This document shows, in pieces, positions 45,735 through 53,836 of a stretch of DNA of 64,000 nt; positions within the stretch are counted from its first letter, which is position 1, and each line of letters begins with the position of its first letter. A program made the translations under genes and the position numbers. This DNA comes from Argonema galeatum A003/A1 (GTDB lineage Bacteria > Cyanobacteriota > Cyanobacteriia > Cyanobacteriales > Aerosakkonemataceae): the NCBI RefSeq assembly GCF_023333595.1, contig NZ_JAIQZM010000002.1, positions 51,068-115,067 of the forward strand, in the 5' to 3' direction. Below the pieces are notes generated by a model. The model was not told the DNA's origin. It did no database searches and saw only the letters and a program-made list of their open reading frames with translations.

Positions 45735-45908
45735 ATGAGTCTAATAAAATCTCGGACTTTTACGGCGATCGTTTTTTGGGAAGAGGATGTATATGTGGCG
45801 AAATGTCCTCAAGTGAGTACGGCGAGTCAGGGTGAGACGATAGAAGAGGCGTTGGTTAATCTTAAAGAAGCAACAGAGTTGTATTTAGAAGAATTTCCTT
45901 ATTATTGA
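45735..45908 (+). CDS. Orphan HicB-like antitoxin-family protein
   Basis: The frame from ATG 45735 gives 57 residues: SRTFTAIVFWEEDVYVAKCP, VSTASQGETIEEALVNLKEA, then TELYLEEF and PYY. This is the HicB fold core (ExxxYVAxCPxxxxxSQGxTxEEALxNLKEA). No HicA toxin frame lies directly upstream or downstream, so it is an orphan or a regulator with another role. It is followed within 60 bp by a DUF29 gene. Confidence 0.7.
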   Translation: MSLIKSRTFTAIVFWEEDVYVAKCPQVSTASQGETIEEALVNLKEATELYLEEFPYY

Positions 45909-45964
45909 CTTAGTAGCTACAATAATGTGTGAATCGAAAATAGTAAAACCTAAAAATAACTATT

Positions 45965-46393
45965 ATGGAAGAATTACTGACCCTGAAAGACTTACTGCTC
46001 AAAGGCGATATCAAAGGTTCGCTAGCTATAGTTGAAGAACTTGAAGAAATGAGTAAAGATGATAAAATTAATAATATTGGTAGTTATGCCATTATACTAT
46101 TGTTGCATTTAATCAAACAGCAAGTAGAAAATCGCACGACTCGTTCTTGGGATGTATATATTTATAACTCGGCTTCGGCAATTAAAAAGAAGAATAAGCG
46201 GCGGAAAGCAGGAGGTTTTTATTTGACATTAGAAGAATTATCCTTGGCTATAGAAGAAGCATACCCAGATGCGATCAAAGCTGCTTCTTTAGAAGTAGAG
46301 GAAGGGCTTTATGATGCCGATACTCTGGAAACTATGGTTAATCGAGAAGAAATCTTGAATCGCGCAATGGCACTTATATCGCCGGAATCATGA
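45965..46393 (+). CDS. DUF29-like protein (paralogue 1)
   Basis: The product has 142 residues. It begins MEELLTLKDLLLKGDIKGSL and has IVEELEEMSKDDKINNIGSY, AIILLLHLIKQQVENRTTRS, and later LAIEEAYPDAIKAASLEVEE, the DUF29 pattern (EELxxMxK...LLLHLxKxQ...RSW...EAYxxA). DUF29 proteins are abundant in cyanobacteria and often sit near toxin-antitoxin or mobile genes; their function is not established. Three closely related copies lie downstream at 49913-51535. Confidence 0.8.
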   Translation: MEELLTLKDLLLKGDIKGSLAIVEELEEMSKDDKINNIGSYAIILLLHLIKQQVENRTTRSWDVYIYNSASAIKKKNKRRKAGGFYLTLEELSLAIEEAYPDAIKAASLEVEEGLYDADTLETMVNREEILNRAMALISPES

Positions 46394-46529
46394 AACGCGC
46401 TCGACTTGCGATCGCTTTTTGATTGAACCGCAGAGGCGCAGAGGACGCAGAGGAAGAAGGAAAGGACGGGCAAAATGCCCGCCCCACAAGAAAATCAGTC
46501 TAGGTGGTGCGCGTAGAAGTGCGATCGCG

Positions 46530-46763
46530 CTATTCTTCCCGATTCTCTAACAAATGCCAGATGAGGAAACAGGCGTCAAGCAAGTTACCTAAGCCTGGAA
46601 AGAGTAAATCGGCAATCCTGGAAATTGCAAATTCGATAACTGGAACTAGGTTGGTTTTGATTAATTTTGAATTAGCAGAAAACTCGGTTAATTTAATTTC
46701 CGATTCTGGGTTAGATAAAGGATTGATGCTTTGAGTTTGTGAGGATGGTAAGGAAGATTTCAT
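46530..46763 (-). CDS. Possible small hypothetical protein
   Basis: The product has 77 residues. The first 40 are polar and Ser-rich, the last 35 are more hydrophobic (VIEFAISRIADLLFPGLGNL, LDACFLIWHLLENREE). A GAGG motif lies 5-9 nt before the ATG, which supports translation. There is no family match that I know. It lies in an otherwise non-coding, repeat-rich stretch. Confidence 0.4.
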   Translation of the reverse strand: MKSSLPSSQTQSINPLSNPESEIKLTEFSANSKLIKTNLVPVIEFAISRIADLLFPGLGNLLDACFLIWHLLENREE

Positions 46764-47337
46764 GTTGCCTCGTGTTGTGAGTTTTTTGTTCTAACCTCAT
46801 CAAACTCGGCTGATAAATGCGTTTGAAGCTAAGAAATATATGCGTTTATATAACTTGTGTATAACTTCTGGAAATATTCTCATCTATGCGGATGACCCGC
46901 CTGGGATTCAAATCGCAGTCATAGCCCGCCTGGGATTCAAATCGCAGTCATAGCCCGCCTGCGATTCAAATCGCAGTCATAGCCCGCCTGCGATTCAAAT
47001 CGCAGGCTAATAGCTGAAGTCCACTGAAGTGGACTGAGGAATTAGAAAAGACGGCTGTTTGGGGTAGTAGGGACAGAATTTCGGGCTTTTATAGCAAAAA
47101 AACCCGGTTTCTGAGATTACTGAATCGGTGTTCTAGCAGTCCTCTTTCAGAGGACTTTCGCTATTAGCCTGCGATTTGAATCGCAGGCGGGCTAACGCAC
47201 TGAAATTATCTAGCAGTCCTCTTTCAGAGGACTTTCGCTATTAGCCTGCGATTTGAATCGCAGGCGGGTGAGGTCGATCACCCACACGCCCGATCGCGCA
47301 CAATATAAGATATGAGAAAATTGGTAAAGGTTGGGCT
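46764..47337. other. Palindromic-repeat cluster upstream of the STAND gene
   Basis: There is no gene. It contains the 29-bp tandem array at 46889-47009, the palindrome gtccactgaagtggac at about 47018-47033, and two direct copies, near 47135-47190 and 47209-47266, of a unit with agtcctctttcagaggact followed by ttcgctattagcctgcgatt and its palindromic continuation. Confidence 0.65.
46889..47009. repeat. Tandem 29-bp palindrome-bearing repeats
   Basis: There are four units in direct contact. Each begins cccgcctg(g/c)gattcaaatc and ends gcagtcatag (the last unit ends gcaggctaatag). Each unit holds the palindrome ctgcgattcaaatcgcag or a one-base variant. There are no unique spacers, so this is not a CRISPR. 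The same palindrome in the other direction appears at about 47165-47185 and 47239-47265. Confidence 0.8.
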
Positions 47338-49812
47338 ATGTCGCGATCGCTCAAAGTTGCCCCAAAATATATAGAACGAGTTAAACTAGCGCGAAAGCGG
47401 TGTGGCTTTCCTAGCGTCAAGGCTTTCGCGACGGAGATGGGGATAGCCTACGCTACGGCTAGCAACTTCCTTAACGGCCACCCTGTTGATTATCTCAATT
47501 TTGTCGAATTTAGCGAGAAGCTGGGCTTAGATTGGCAAAGCATCGTCTACATCGAACCCGACTTACCCCCGCTACCTACCGACAACCCATCCGTTACATC
47601 CGCTACAAAATCCGTTGCTAACACCCCACCGGAAAACGTCAGCCACCAAGGAATTGACCCCAGTCGCTTTATCGGACGGGAACGAGAACTCGCCGAACTG
47701 CACGAATTATTGCAGCAAAACGGACAAGTCGCCATTACTGCGGTGGCGGGTATGGCTGGCGTGGGGAAAACGGAACTCGCCATCCAATATGCTAGGCAAC
47801 ATTTGGCGGACTATCCCGGTGGCGCTTGCAGGCTGGCGGGACAAGAACCTCAAATGGGAGTGGAATTAATCCGGTTTTTTGAAGATGGATTTAATTTAAT
47901 TGCGCCGGATGACCGAGATTTGCCAAGTCGGGTGCAATTCTGCTGGAAGCGTTGGCAAAGAGACGGCGAAGTTTTGGTGTTGCTGGATGATGTGAAGCGA
48001 TATAGCGAAATTGAAGATTACCTACCGCCTCGGAATTCGCGCTTTAAAGTGCTGATGACGACTCAGTTGGATTTTTCTTTGAATTCATCGGTGCAACAGT
48101 TATCTGTGAAGGTGCCGGAATTAAAGGCGGCTATCGAGATATTGCAGTCGTTTATCGGCAAAAGCCGCATCTCTCAGGAGTCAGAAATAGCTGCCGAACT
48201 TTGTCAATGGCTGGGTTGTTTGCCTTTGGCTTTGACTTTAGTGGGAAGCTATCTGCAAGAATTTCCTAAATTGTCGCTTCAGACGATGTTGGCGCGGTTG
48301 AAAAATCAGAAACTCCAACACGCATCCTTTGACCCGCAGCATAACCCAACTCTCGATAAAAAGTCGAGTCGCGCTTTGGCGGCGGCGTTTGAATTGAGTT
48401 GGGAACGTTTGGGAGAAATGGATGAAAATGCACAAACAATTGGCTGTCGCCTCAGTTTATATGCGTTAGCGCCGATTCCTTTGTCGTTCGAGGCGGATGA
48501 GGAAGACCTCTCTCCAAACCTCTCTCCTGCAAGGAGAGAGGCTTTGAATTTTCATGTTCCCCCTTCCCTTGCAGGGAAGGGGGTTAGGGGGTTAGGTCAG
48601 AATGAGGTAGAAGTTTGGGAAACAGCGATTAAAAATTTGCGAAAGCTGCATTTGCTGGATGAAAAAGGTGCAGAAAGTTATCAATTGCATTCGTTAATTC
48701 GAGAATTTTTCCAGGATAAATTAGCGCAATTAAAGAAAGCGGAGGATTTGAAGCGTGATTTTGTAGCAAAAATGGCAGCGGTTGCAAAGCAACTTCCTTA
48801 TCAAGCTAATCGTGATTTAATTGTTGCTTTCAATCCTAACATCCCGCATCTGATAGAAGTGGCTAAGCATCACATTGCCTATCTTAGCAATGACGATTTA
48901 CCCTCACCTTTTACAGCCTTAGCCAGATTCTATAGAGATCAAGGGTTCTATGATTTAGCAGCACCTTGGCTTGAGGAGCGCTTAGCTGTCACTAAAGTCC
49001 GCTTCGGTTCCGAGCATCACCTTGTAGCATCTTACCTCAACAATCTAGCTATGCTTTACGAGAATCAAGGCCGATACAGTGAGGCGGAACCGTTGTTTTT
49101 GCAAGCTTTGGAACTGAACAAACACCTGCTAGGTGATGAGCATGAAGAAGTAGCAACTTGCCTCCGCAATCTGGCCAACCTCTACGATTCGCAAGGTCTT
49201 TATAAAAAAGCGGAACCGTTGATTTTGCAAGCCTTGAAGCTCAACAAACGTTTACTAGGTGACGAGCATTCCCATGTCGCAGGATGCCTCAACAATTTGG
49301 CAATGCTCTACCAATCTCAAGCTCGTTACAGGGAAGCAGAACCATTGTTAGTCGAAGCGTTGGAAATGTGGAAACGTCTGCTAGGAGAGGAGCATCGTAA
49401 TGTAGCAATTTGCCTGAACAATCTAGCTTTAGTCTATGAAGATACAGAGCGCTACGAGGAAGCGGAATCACTATATTTAGAAGCCTTAGAACTTTTTAAA
49501 CGCCTGCTGGGAGAGGAGCATCCCGACGTAGCAAAGAGCCTCTACAATTTGGCTATGTTCTACCAATCTCAAGGACGCCACAGCGAAGCGCAGCAATTGT
49601 ATGTGCAAGCTTTGACGATTCGCGAGCAGAGGTTAGGGTCGGGTCATCCCCTTACTGTTAAGGTTCGTGAAAACTTTACAAATTTCTTGAGGCAGGTAAT
49701 TCGTGAAGGTGCTGCCGATTTAGAGATGCTAGAAGATAATCCTTTAGTTCGAGAAATACTGGAGGAAGTTTCAGCAGAAATTGAACAATCCCAGGATACA
49801 ACAAATGAGTGA
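47338..49812 (+). CDS. STAND NTPase: HTH, NB-ARC and TPR
   Basis: The 824-residue protein has an N-terminal helix-turn-helix-like region (residues 15-60, VKAFATEMGIAYATASNFLN), an NB-ARC domain with Walker A VAGMAGVGKTELAIQYA and Walker B EVLVLLDDV, and about six kinesin-light-chain-type TPRs of 42 residues (LLGDEHEEVATCLRNLANLY and similar). It resembles plant and fungal NLR-like architectures with DNA-binding instead of an enzymatic effector domain, so it could act as a sensing transcription regulator. Between NB-ARC and TPR the protein carries a repeat-derived segment (from about 48504 to 48605). It lies downstream of a palindrome cluster and upstream of three DUF29 genes. Confidence 0.85.
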   Translation: MSRSLKVAPKYIERVKLARKRCGFPSVKAFATEMGIAYATASNFLNGHPVDYLNFVEFSEKLGLDWQSIVYIEPDLPPLPTDNPSVTSATKSVANTPPENVSHQGIDPSRFIGRERELAELHELLQQNGQVAITAVAGMAGVGKTELAIQYARQHLADYPGGACRLAGQEPQMGVELIRFFEDGFNLIAPDDRDLPSRVQFCWKRWQRDGEVLVLLDDVKRYSEIEDYLPPRNSRFKVLMTTQLDFSLNSSVQQLSVKVPELKAAIEILQSFIGKSRISQESEIAAELCQWLGCLPLALTLVGSYLQEFPKLSLQTMLARLKNQKLQHASFDPQHNPTLDKKSSRALAAAFELSWERLGEMDENAQTIGCRLSLYALAPIPLSFEADEEDLSPNLSPARREALNFHVPPSLAGKGVRGLGQNEVEVWETAIKNLRKLHLLDEKGAESYQLHSLIREFFQDKLAQLKKAEDLKRDFVAKMAAVAKQLPYQANRDLIVAFNPNIPHLIEVAKHHIAYLSNDDLPSPFTALARFYRDQGFYDLAAPWLEERLAVTKVRFGSEHHLVASYLNNLAMLYENQGRYSEAEPLFLQALELNKHLLGDEHEEVATCLRNLANLYDSQGLYKKAEPLILQALKLNKRLLGDEHSHVAGCLNNLAMLYQSQARYREAEPLLVEALEMWKRLLGEEHRNVAICLNNLALVYEDTERYEEAESLYLEALELFKRLLGEEHPDVAKSLYNLAMFYQSQGRHSEAQQLYVQALTIREQRLGSGHPLTVKVRENFTNFLRQVIREGAADLEMLEDNPLVREILEEVSAEIEQSQDTTNE
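48504..48605. repeat. Repeat-derived segment in frame inside the STAND gene
   Basis: cctctctccaaacctctctc is followed by cctgcaaggagagaggcttt and later ttcccttgcagggaaggggg and ttagggggttagg. This is the typical make-up of a dispersed intergenic repeat. Here it is read as protein (LSPNLSPARREALNFHVPPS, LAGKGVRGLG) without breaking the frame, between the NB-ARC winged-helix region and the TPRs. Confidence 0.7.
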
Positions 49813-49912
49813 AGGCGATTTAAGGTGAGGGATGGATTTTCTTTAAATAACTTTATTATGAATATAAAAGCCGTACTATAATAGGGCTAAACTGTCATTC
49901 ACAATCGGATTT

Positions 49913-50503
49913 ATGGACACAGCAAACTTTCCCCCTGAAGTTCAAAAAGCACTTGCCAACGCTTCACCCGAAGTTCTCAAGCGAATCACCGAATCTACTT
50001 TCCCCTACAATCGCCTCGATCTAATGTGGAAGTTTCAGCTACAATACAAATATCCGAATTCGGAAAAACCCGCTATGGAAGAAATACTTGAACTCAAAGA
50101 TATGCTGCTTAAAGGTGACATCAAAGGTTCATTGGCAATTGTTGAAGAACTCGAACAAATGAGCAAAGATGACAAAATTAATAACATCGGTAGCTATGGA
50201 ATAATAGTATTGCTGCATTTGATTAAACAACAAGTAGAAAATCGCAGCACTCGGTCTTGGGAGTCGTCGATTCGGAATTCGGCTAGGACAATTCAAAGAA
50301 AGAATAAGCGGCGCAAAGCTGGAGGATTTTACCTAACACCAGAAGAATTACGTTTAACGCTAGAAGAAGTTTACCCAGATGCTGTTGATGCTGCTGCTAG
50401 GGAGGTAGAAGAAGGACGTTACGAACCTGAAGAATTAGAGGAATTGGTTAACAAAGAGGAAATTATCGATCGCGCCTTAGCTTTGATTTTACCGCCAGAG
50501 TGA
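49913..50503 (+). CDS. DUF29-like protein (paralogue 2)
   Basis: The frame gives 196 residues from ATG 49913 (DTANFPPEVQKALANASPEV) and includes a 54-residue N-terminal extension. The core begins at Met55 (position 50075, MEEILELKDMLLKGDIKGSL) with GGAAAA upstream, which is where the other paralogues start. DUF29 marks are present: EELEQMSKDDKIN, LLHLIKQQVENRSTRSW, LEEVYPDAVDAAAREVEEG. First of three tandem copies. Confidence 0.8.
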   Translation: MDTANFPPEVQKALANASPEVLKRITESTFPYNRLDLMWKFQLQYKYPNSEKPAMEEILELKDMLLKGDIKGSLAIVEELEQMSKDDKINNIGSYGIIVLLHLIKQQVENRSTRSWESSIRNSARTIQRKNKRRKAGGFYLTPEELRLTLEEVYPDAVDAAAREVEEGRYEPEELEELVNKEEIIDRALALILPPE

Positions 50504-50579
50504 ATCCGCGAGAAGCTTGTAGGAAAAAGCGAGCGAGTCTTCAGTGAGAAAAAAATCTTCGCATTTGGAAAAAATTACT

Positions 50580-51008
50580 ATGGAAGAAATACTCGAACTC
50601 AAATATCTTCTGCTAAAAGGCGATATAAAAGGTTCGTTAGTGATTGTTGAAGAACTTGAAGAAATGAGCAAAAAAGATATAATAAAGGCGATTCGTAGCT
50701 ATGCAGTAATTCTGCTGTTGCATTTAATTAAACAACAATCCGAAAATCGCACCACTCGTTCTTGGTCAGTCTCAATTCGCAATTCTGTTCGAGAAATTCA
50801 GAGAGAAAATAAGCGCCGGAAAGCTGAAGGTTATTACTTACCGCCAGAAGAGTTATTGGAAACTCTAAAAGAAGCCTATCTGAACGCTATTGACGAGGCT
50901 TCCCTAGAAGTGGAAGAAGGACGTTACGAACCGGAAGAATTAGAGAAACTGGTTAACAAAGAGGAAATTATCGATCGCGCCTTAGCTTTGATTTTATCGT
51001 CAGAATGA
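50580..51008 (+). CDS. DUF29-like protein (paralogue 3)
   Basis: The product has 142 residues from ATG 50580; an in-frame GTG at 50544 is less likely. It starts MEEILELKYLLLKGDIKGSL, then VIVEELEEMSKKDIIKAIRS and LLLHLIKQQSENRTTRSWSV. GGAAAA lies before the ATG. It is the second member of a tandem array of DUF29 paralogues and ends just before the next open frame. Confidence 0.8.
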   Translation: MEEILELKYLLLKGDIKGSLVIVEELEEMSKKDIIKAIRSYAVILLLHLIKQQSENRTTRSWSVSIRNSVREIQRENKRRKAEGYYLPPEELLETLKEAYLNAIDEASLEVEEGRYEPEELEKLVNKEEIIDRALALILSSE

Positions 51009-51020
51009 ATGTGTTTAATA

Positions 51021-51055
51021 CTGTCCTAACCGACGAGAGCGGTTGCTATACTATT
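51021..51055. repeat. Dispersed palindromic repeat, copy 3
   Basis: ctgtcctaaccgacgagagc followed by ggttgctatactatt. It belongs to the same family as 10175-10200. It lies between DUF29 paralogues 3 and 4. Confidence 0.65.
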
Positions 51056-51106
51056 CATCTTCGCTTTCAGCTACAATACAAATATCCGAATTCGGAAAAG
51101 CCTGCT

Positions 51107-51535
51107 ATGGAAGAAATACTCGATCTCAAAGAACTTCTACTCCAAGGGGATATCAAAGGTTCGTTAGCAATTATTGAAGAACTGGAAGAAATGAGCAAAA
51201 AAGATATAATTAAGACGATTCGTAGCTATGCCGTAATTCTGCTGTTGCATCTGATTAAACAACAAGCTGAAAATCGTACTACTCGTTCTTGGGATATCTC
51301 AATTTGCAATTCTGTTTTAGAAATTAATGACGAAAATAAGCGACCGAAATTGGCAGGGTTTTACTTACCGCCAGAAGAGTTACGTGAAGTTTTGGAATCT
51401 GCTTACCGAGTAGCGATTAACAAAGCTTCGTTAGAAGTAGAAGAAGGACGTTACGAACCGGAAGAATTAGAGCAACTGGTTAATCAAGAGGAAATCCTAA
51501 ATCGAGCTTTGGCTTTGATTTTACCGCCGGAGTGA
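51107..51535 (+). CDS. DUF29-like protein (paralogue 4)
   Basis: The core starts at ATG 51107 (MEEILDLKELLLQGDIKGSL) with GGAAAAGCC upstream; about 142 residues. The open frame extends to 51005, but that extension runs through a dispersed palindromic repeat (51021-51055) and through 40 bp that duplicate the upstream region of paralogue 2, so I judge it untranslated or newly acquired. DUF29 marks are present: EELEEMSKKDIIKTIRSYAV, LLLHLIKQQAENRTTRSWDI. Confidence 0.8.
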   Translation: MEEILDLKELLLQGDIKGSLAIIEELEEMSKKDIIKTIRSYAVILLLHLIKQQAENRTTRSWDISICNSVLEINDENKRPKLAGFYLPPEELREVLESAYRVAINKASLEVEEGRYEPEELEQLVNQEEILNRALALILPPE

Positions 51536-51538
51536 ATT

Positions 51539-51985
51539 TCAATTACCTGAGTCAATATTTCTTTCACCCAAAACACTCCATTGGTTAGGCGTTGTTAAAA
51601 CTTGCGGTTGTATCTGTACCATAACTAAACCAAAAGTAATAGAAATTAACCCGAAAAAGAAAGAGCCTAAAATAATTCGCAGCAGCTGCATGAATCGATC
51701 GGGCCTTTCGCTCGACTCTGTGGGTCGTTCTGTATTGAAAAATACATTATTCTCTGGTTTGACTTCCAGGGTTACTTCGGCTCTACTAACCGTAACAAGC
51801 TGAAGTTCCTTTAACTGTCTGAGTGCTTCGAGAATTTCGCGATCGCTAAATGGCTTCTCTCGATACTCCGCCGTCCACGCCTGAAAATCCAGTAAATCAA
51901 CTTTCAGCTTCGAGGAGGCAGTAGCTCGCGGTAAAAGCCATTGGTAGAGTAGATTGGCGCAAGTTGTCAGTTTCGTTTCTAACAT
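51539..51985 (-). CDS. Hypothetical membrane-anchored protein
   Basis: The product has 148 residues. The N-terminal about 75 residues resemble a small winged-helix-like domain (WLLPRATASSKLKVDLLDFQ, SDREILEALRQLKELQLVTV). One hydrophobic segment lies near residues 103-123 (IILGSFFFGLISITFGLVMV). There is no enzyme motif. It is convergent with the DUF29 array and divergent from tlyA. The family is not recognised. Confidence 0.6.
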   Translation of the reverse strand: MLETKLTTCANLLYQWLLPRATASSKLKVDLLDFQAWTAEYREKPFSDREILEALRQLKELQLVTVSRAEVTLEVKPENNVFFNTERPTESSERPDRFMQLLRIILGSFFFGLISITFGLVMVQIQPQVLTTPNQWSVLGERNIDSGN

Positions 51986-52113
51986 AGGTGGCTCTCGACT
52001 GCGGAAACTAGGCCGCTGGGTTCTTAGATATCTAAGATAATTGTTACATATGCGACAGTTTTAGCCAGGTTTGTGTGCATTAACTGCATAAATCTCTACA
52101 ATTTGATGAATCC

Positions 52114-52944
52114 ATGACAAAAGAACGACTAGACACATTGTTGGTAGAACTTAACTTATGCTCCTCTAGGCAGTTGGCACAGCGGCTGATTTGTGCTGGG
52201 GAAGTGCGGGTGAATCAGCAGCTAATCGACAAACCGGGGACCCAAGTCGAGATATCGGCGCAGATTCAGATTAAAGAGCGATCGCCCTACGTTTCCAGAG
52301 GCGGTGAAAAACTAGCCAAAGCACTACAAATCTTTACCATTCAGGTTGAAGGGCGCATTTGCCTTGATGGAGGCATCTCTACAGGCGGCTTTAGCGACTG
52401 TCTGCTGCAATCTGGGGCAAAACTGGTTTACGGCATTGATGTGGGTTACGGACAGGTAGATTGGGGTTTGCGGAACGATCCGCGAGTGATTCTGCGAGAA
52501 CGCACTAACTTGCGATATCTCACCCCAGATCATTTGTACGGCGATGCTGAACTTCCCGATTTGGGGGTAGTGGATGTTTCGTTCATTTCCTTGACAAAAA
52601 TCTTGACTGCCTTATGGCAGCTGCTTCAGGCTCCCCGTGAGACAATATTGCTCGTGAAACCGCAGTTTGAAGTCGGGCGATCGCGGGTTGGCAAAAAGGG
52701 CGTTGTGCGCGATACTGACGACCAAGCGGGTGCGATCGCGCAAGTATACACCGCCGCCCAAAAAATTGGCTGGCAATATCGCGGCTTAACTTGGTCGCCA
52801 ATCACCGGCCCTGCTGGTAATATAGAGTATCTTTTGTGGCTGGGCATGGATAGCCCAAACTCGGCTCCCGATTTAGAGACTATCTGTGTTCTAGCCCAAG
52901 CTGCAAAAAGGGAACTCAGCAATTCTGCTGTAGCCCGTACCTAA
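52114..52944 (+). CDS. tlyA: TlyA family rRNA 2'-O-methyltransferase / hemolysin A-like
   Basis: TlyA methylates ribosomal RNA at cytidine 2'-OH in other bacteria. The 276-residue product has an N-terminal S4 RNA-binding domain (RLDTLLVELNLCSSRQLAQR, ICAGEVRVNQQ) followed by an FtsJ-like methyltransferase domain: SPYVSRGGEKLAKAL, ICLDGGISTGGFSDCLLQSG (motif I), LVYGIDVGYGQVDW, LGVVDVSFISLTKIL and VKPQFEVG. It stands alone between the 51985 gene and a membrane protein. ATG 52114. Confidence 0.93.
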   Translation: MTKERLDTLLVELNLCSSRQLAQRLICAGEVRVNQQLIDKPGTQVEISAQIQIKERSPYVSRGGEKLAKALQIFTIQVEGRICLDGGISTGGFSDCLLQSGAKLVYGIDVGYGQVDWGLRNDPRVILRERTNLRYLTPDHLYGDAELPDLGVVDVSFISLTKILTALWQLLQAPRETILLVKPQFEVGRSRVGKKGVVRDTDDQAGAIAQVYTAAQKIGWQYRGLTWSPITGPAGNIEYLLWLGMDSPNSAPDLETICVLAQAAKRELSNSAVART

Positions 52945-52966
52945 CATTTAATGCGATGTTAATTCA

Positions 52967-53782
52967 ATGAAATCCTTCAAGCTACTGGCTCAAACTATTT
53001 TTAATGTCGTTAAGCTACTGGCTCAAATTTTTTTGTATGTCGTTATCGTTCTAAATCTGATTTTTCTAGTCCTCATTACCAAAATCGCTACAAGCTTTGT
53101 TTGCGAACAACTTATATATAACATTCTATTCATTGGCGATTTATTTACAATCTTAGATATAGGTGAATTTGTCAACGTCATTGTCTTTGCTATACTAGGA
53201 ATGGGGTTTGGCTTAGCAAGTGTTTTGTTGCCGAAGTATGCTCAAATCAAGACTAGCGCTGTATTACTAATCATATTAGTGCCATTTCTTTTCAGTACAA
53301 GCGCTTTTGTTAAATATAATTTTTGGATAGAAGATTTTGCCGAACAACAAAATATAACTATTGAGCAAGCCGAGACTATAACTAACTCTTTTTTGAAGTC
53401 AAGAGTTAACCTTAATGGCTTCTTAGGTTTTTATCATTATACCGCTCAATTTCCCATTCTTCCAACCAAACAAAAGGAAATGATGAAAGCGGAAGAAATG
53501 GAAAAAAAAGTAAAGTCAGAATTTCTAGGTTTCACTAAAATAACCAAATTAAAACCAGAGATAATTACCGGATTATTGGCGTGTGGCAGCTGGACAATCC
53601 GATTTTTTTACTTCTCGTTATCGGCATTTACAACCGTTTACCATTTCCATTTGGGTCGCCAAGAAATTGCCAGGTGGTTTCAACCTTCCCCTCCCAAGTT
53701 TCCTCCAGTCCCGCCTCGGTTTAAACCTCGTTCAAATAAACCCCTAACCCAACTCCCACCGCGTCGCGTCCGCGATCGTTGA
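52967..53782 (+). CDS. Hypothetical multi-pass membrane protein
   Basis: The product has 271 residues. There are three or four hydrophobic segments in the first 130 (LAQIFLYVVIVLNLIFLVLI, FVNVIVFAILGMGFGLASVL, VLLIILVPFLFSTSAFV) and one near residue 200. The C-terminal tail is rich in proline and arginine (SPPKFPPVPPRFKPRSNKPL). The family is not recognised. It starts 22 bp after tlyA and is followed by a polysaccharide deacetylase gene. Confidence 0.55.
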   Translation: MKSFKLLAQTIFNVVKLLAQIFLYVVIVLNLIFLVLITKIATSFVCEQLIYNILFIGDLFTILDIGEFVNVIVFAILGMGFGLASVLLPKYAQIKTSAVLLIILVPFLFSTSAFVKYNFWIEDFAEQQNITIEQAETITNSFLKSRVNLNGFLGFYHYTAQFPILPTKQKEMMKAEEMEKKVKSEFLGFTKITKLKPEIITGLLACGSWTIRFFYFSLSAFTTVYHFHLGRQEIARWFQPSPPKFPPVPPRFKPRSNKPLTQLPPRRVRDR

Positions 53783-53836
53783 TACTGAGTTTGGTTATCT
53801 TAATATTACCATTTAACCGTTTGAGAGATTTGCTCA

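Noticed and set aside
45735..45964. A full HicAB toxin-antitoxin pair
   Set aside because: Only the HicB-like frame is present; no HicA-like double-stranded-RNA-binding toxin frame lies on either side.
46889..47009. Direct 29-bp repeats that look like a CRISPR array
   Set aside because: The units touch each other and have no unique spacers; no cas gene is nearby. They are tandem palindrome-bearing repeats.
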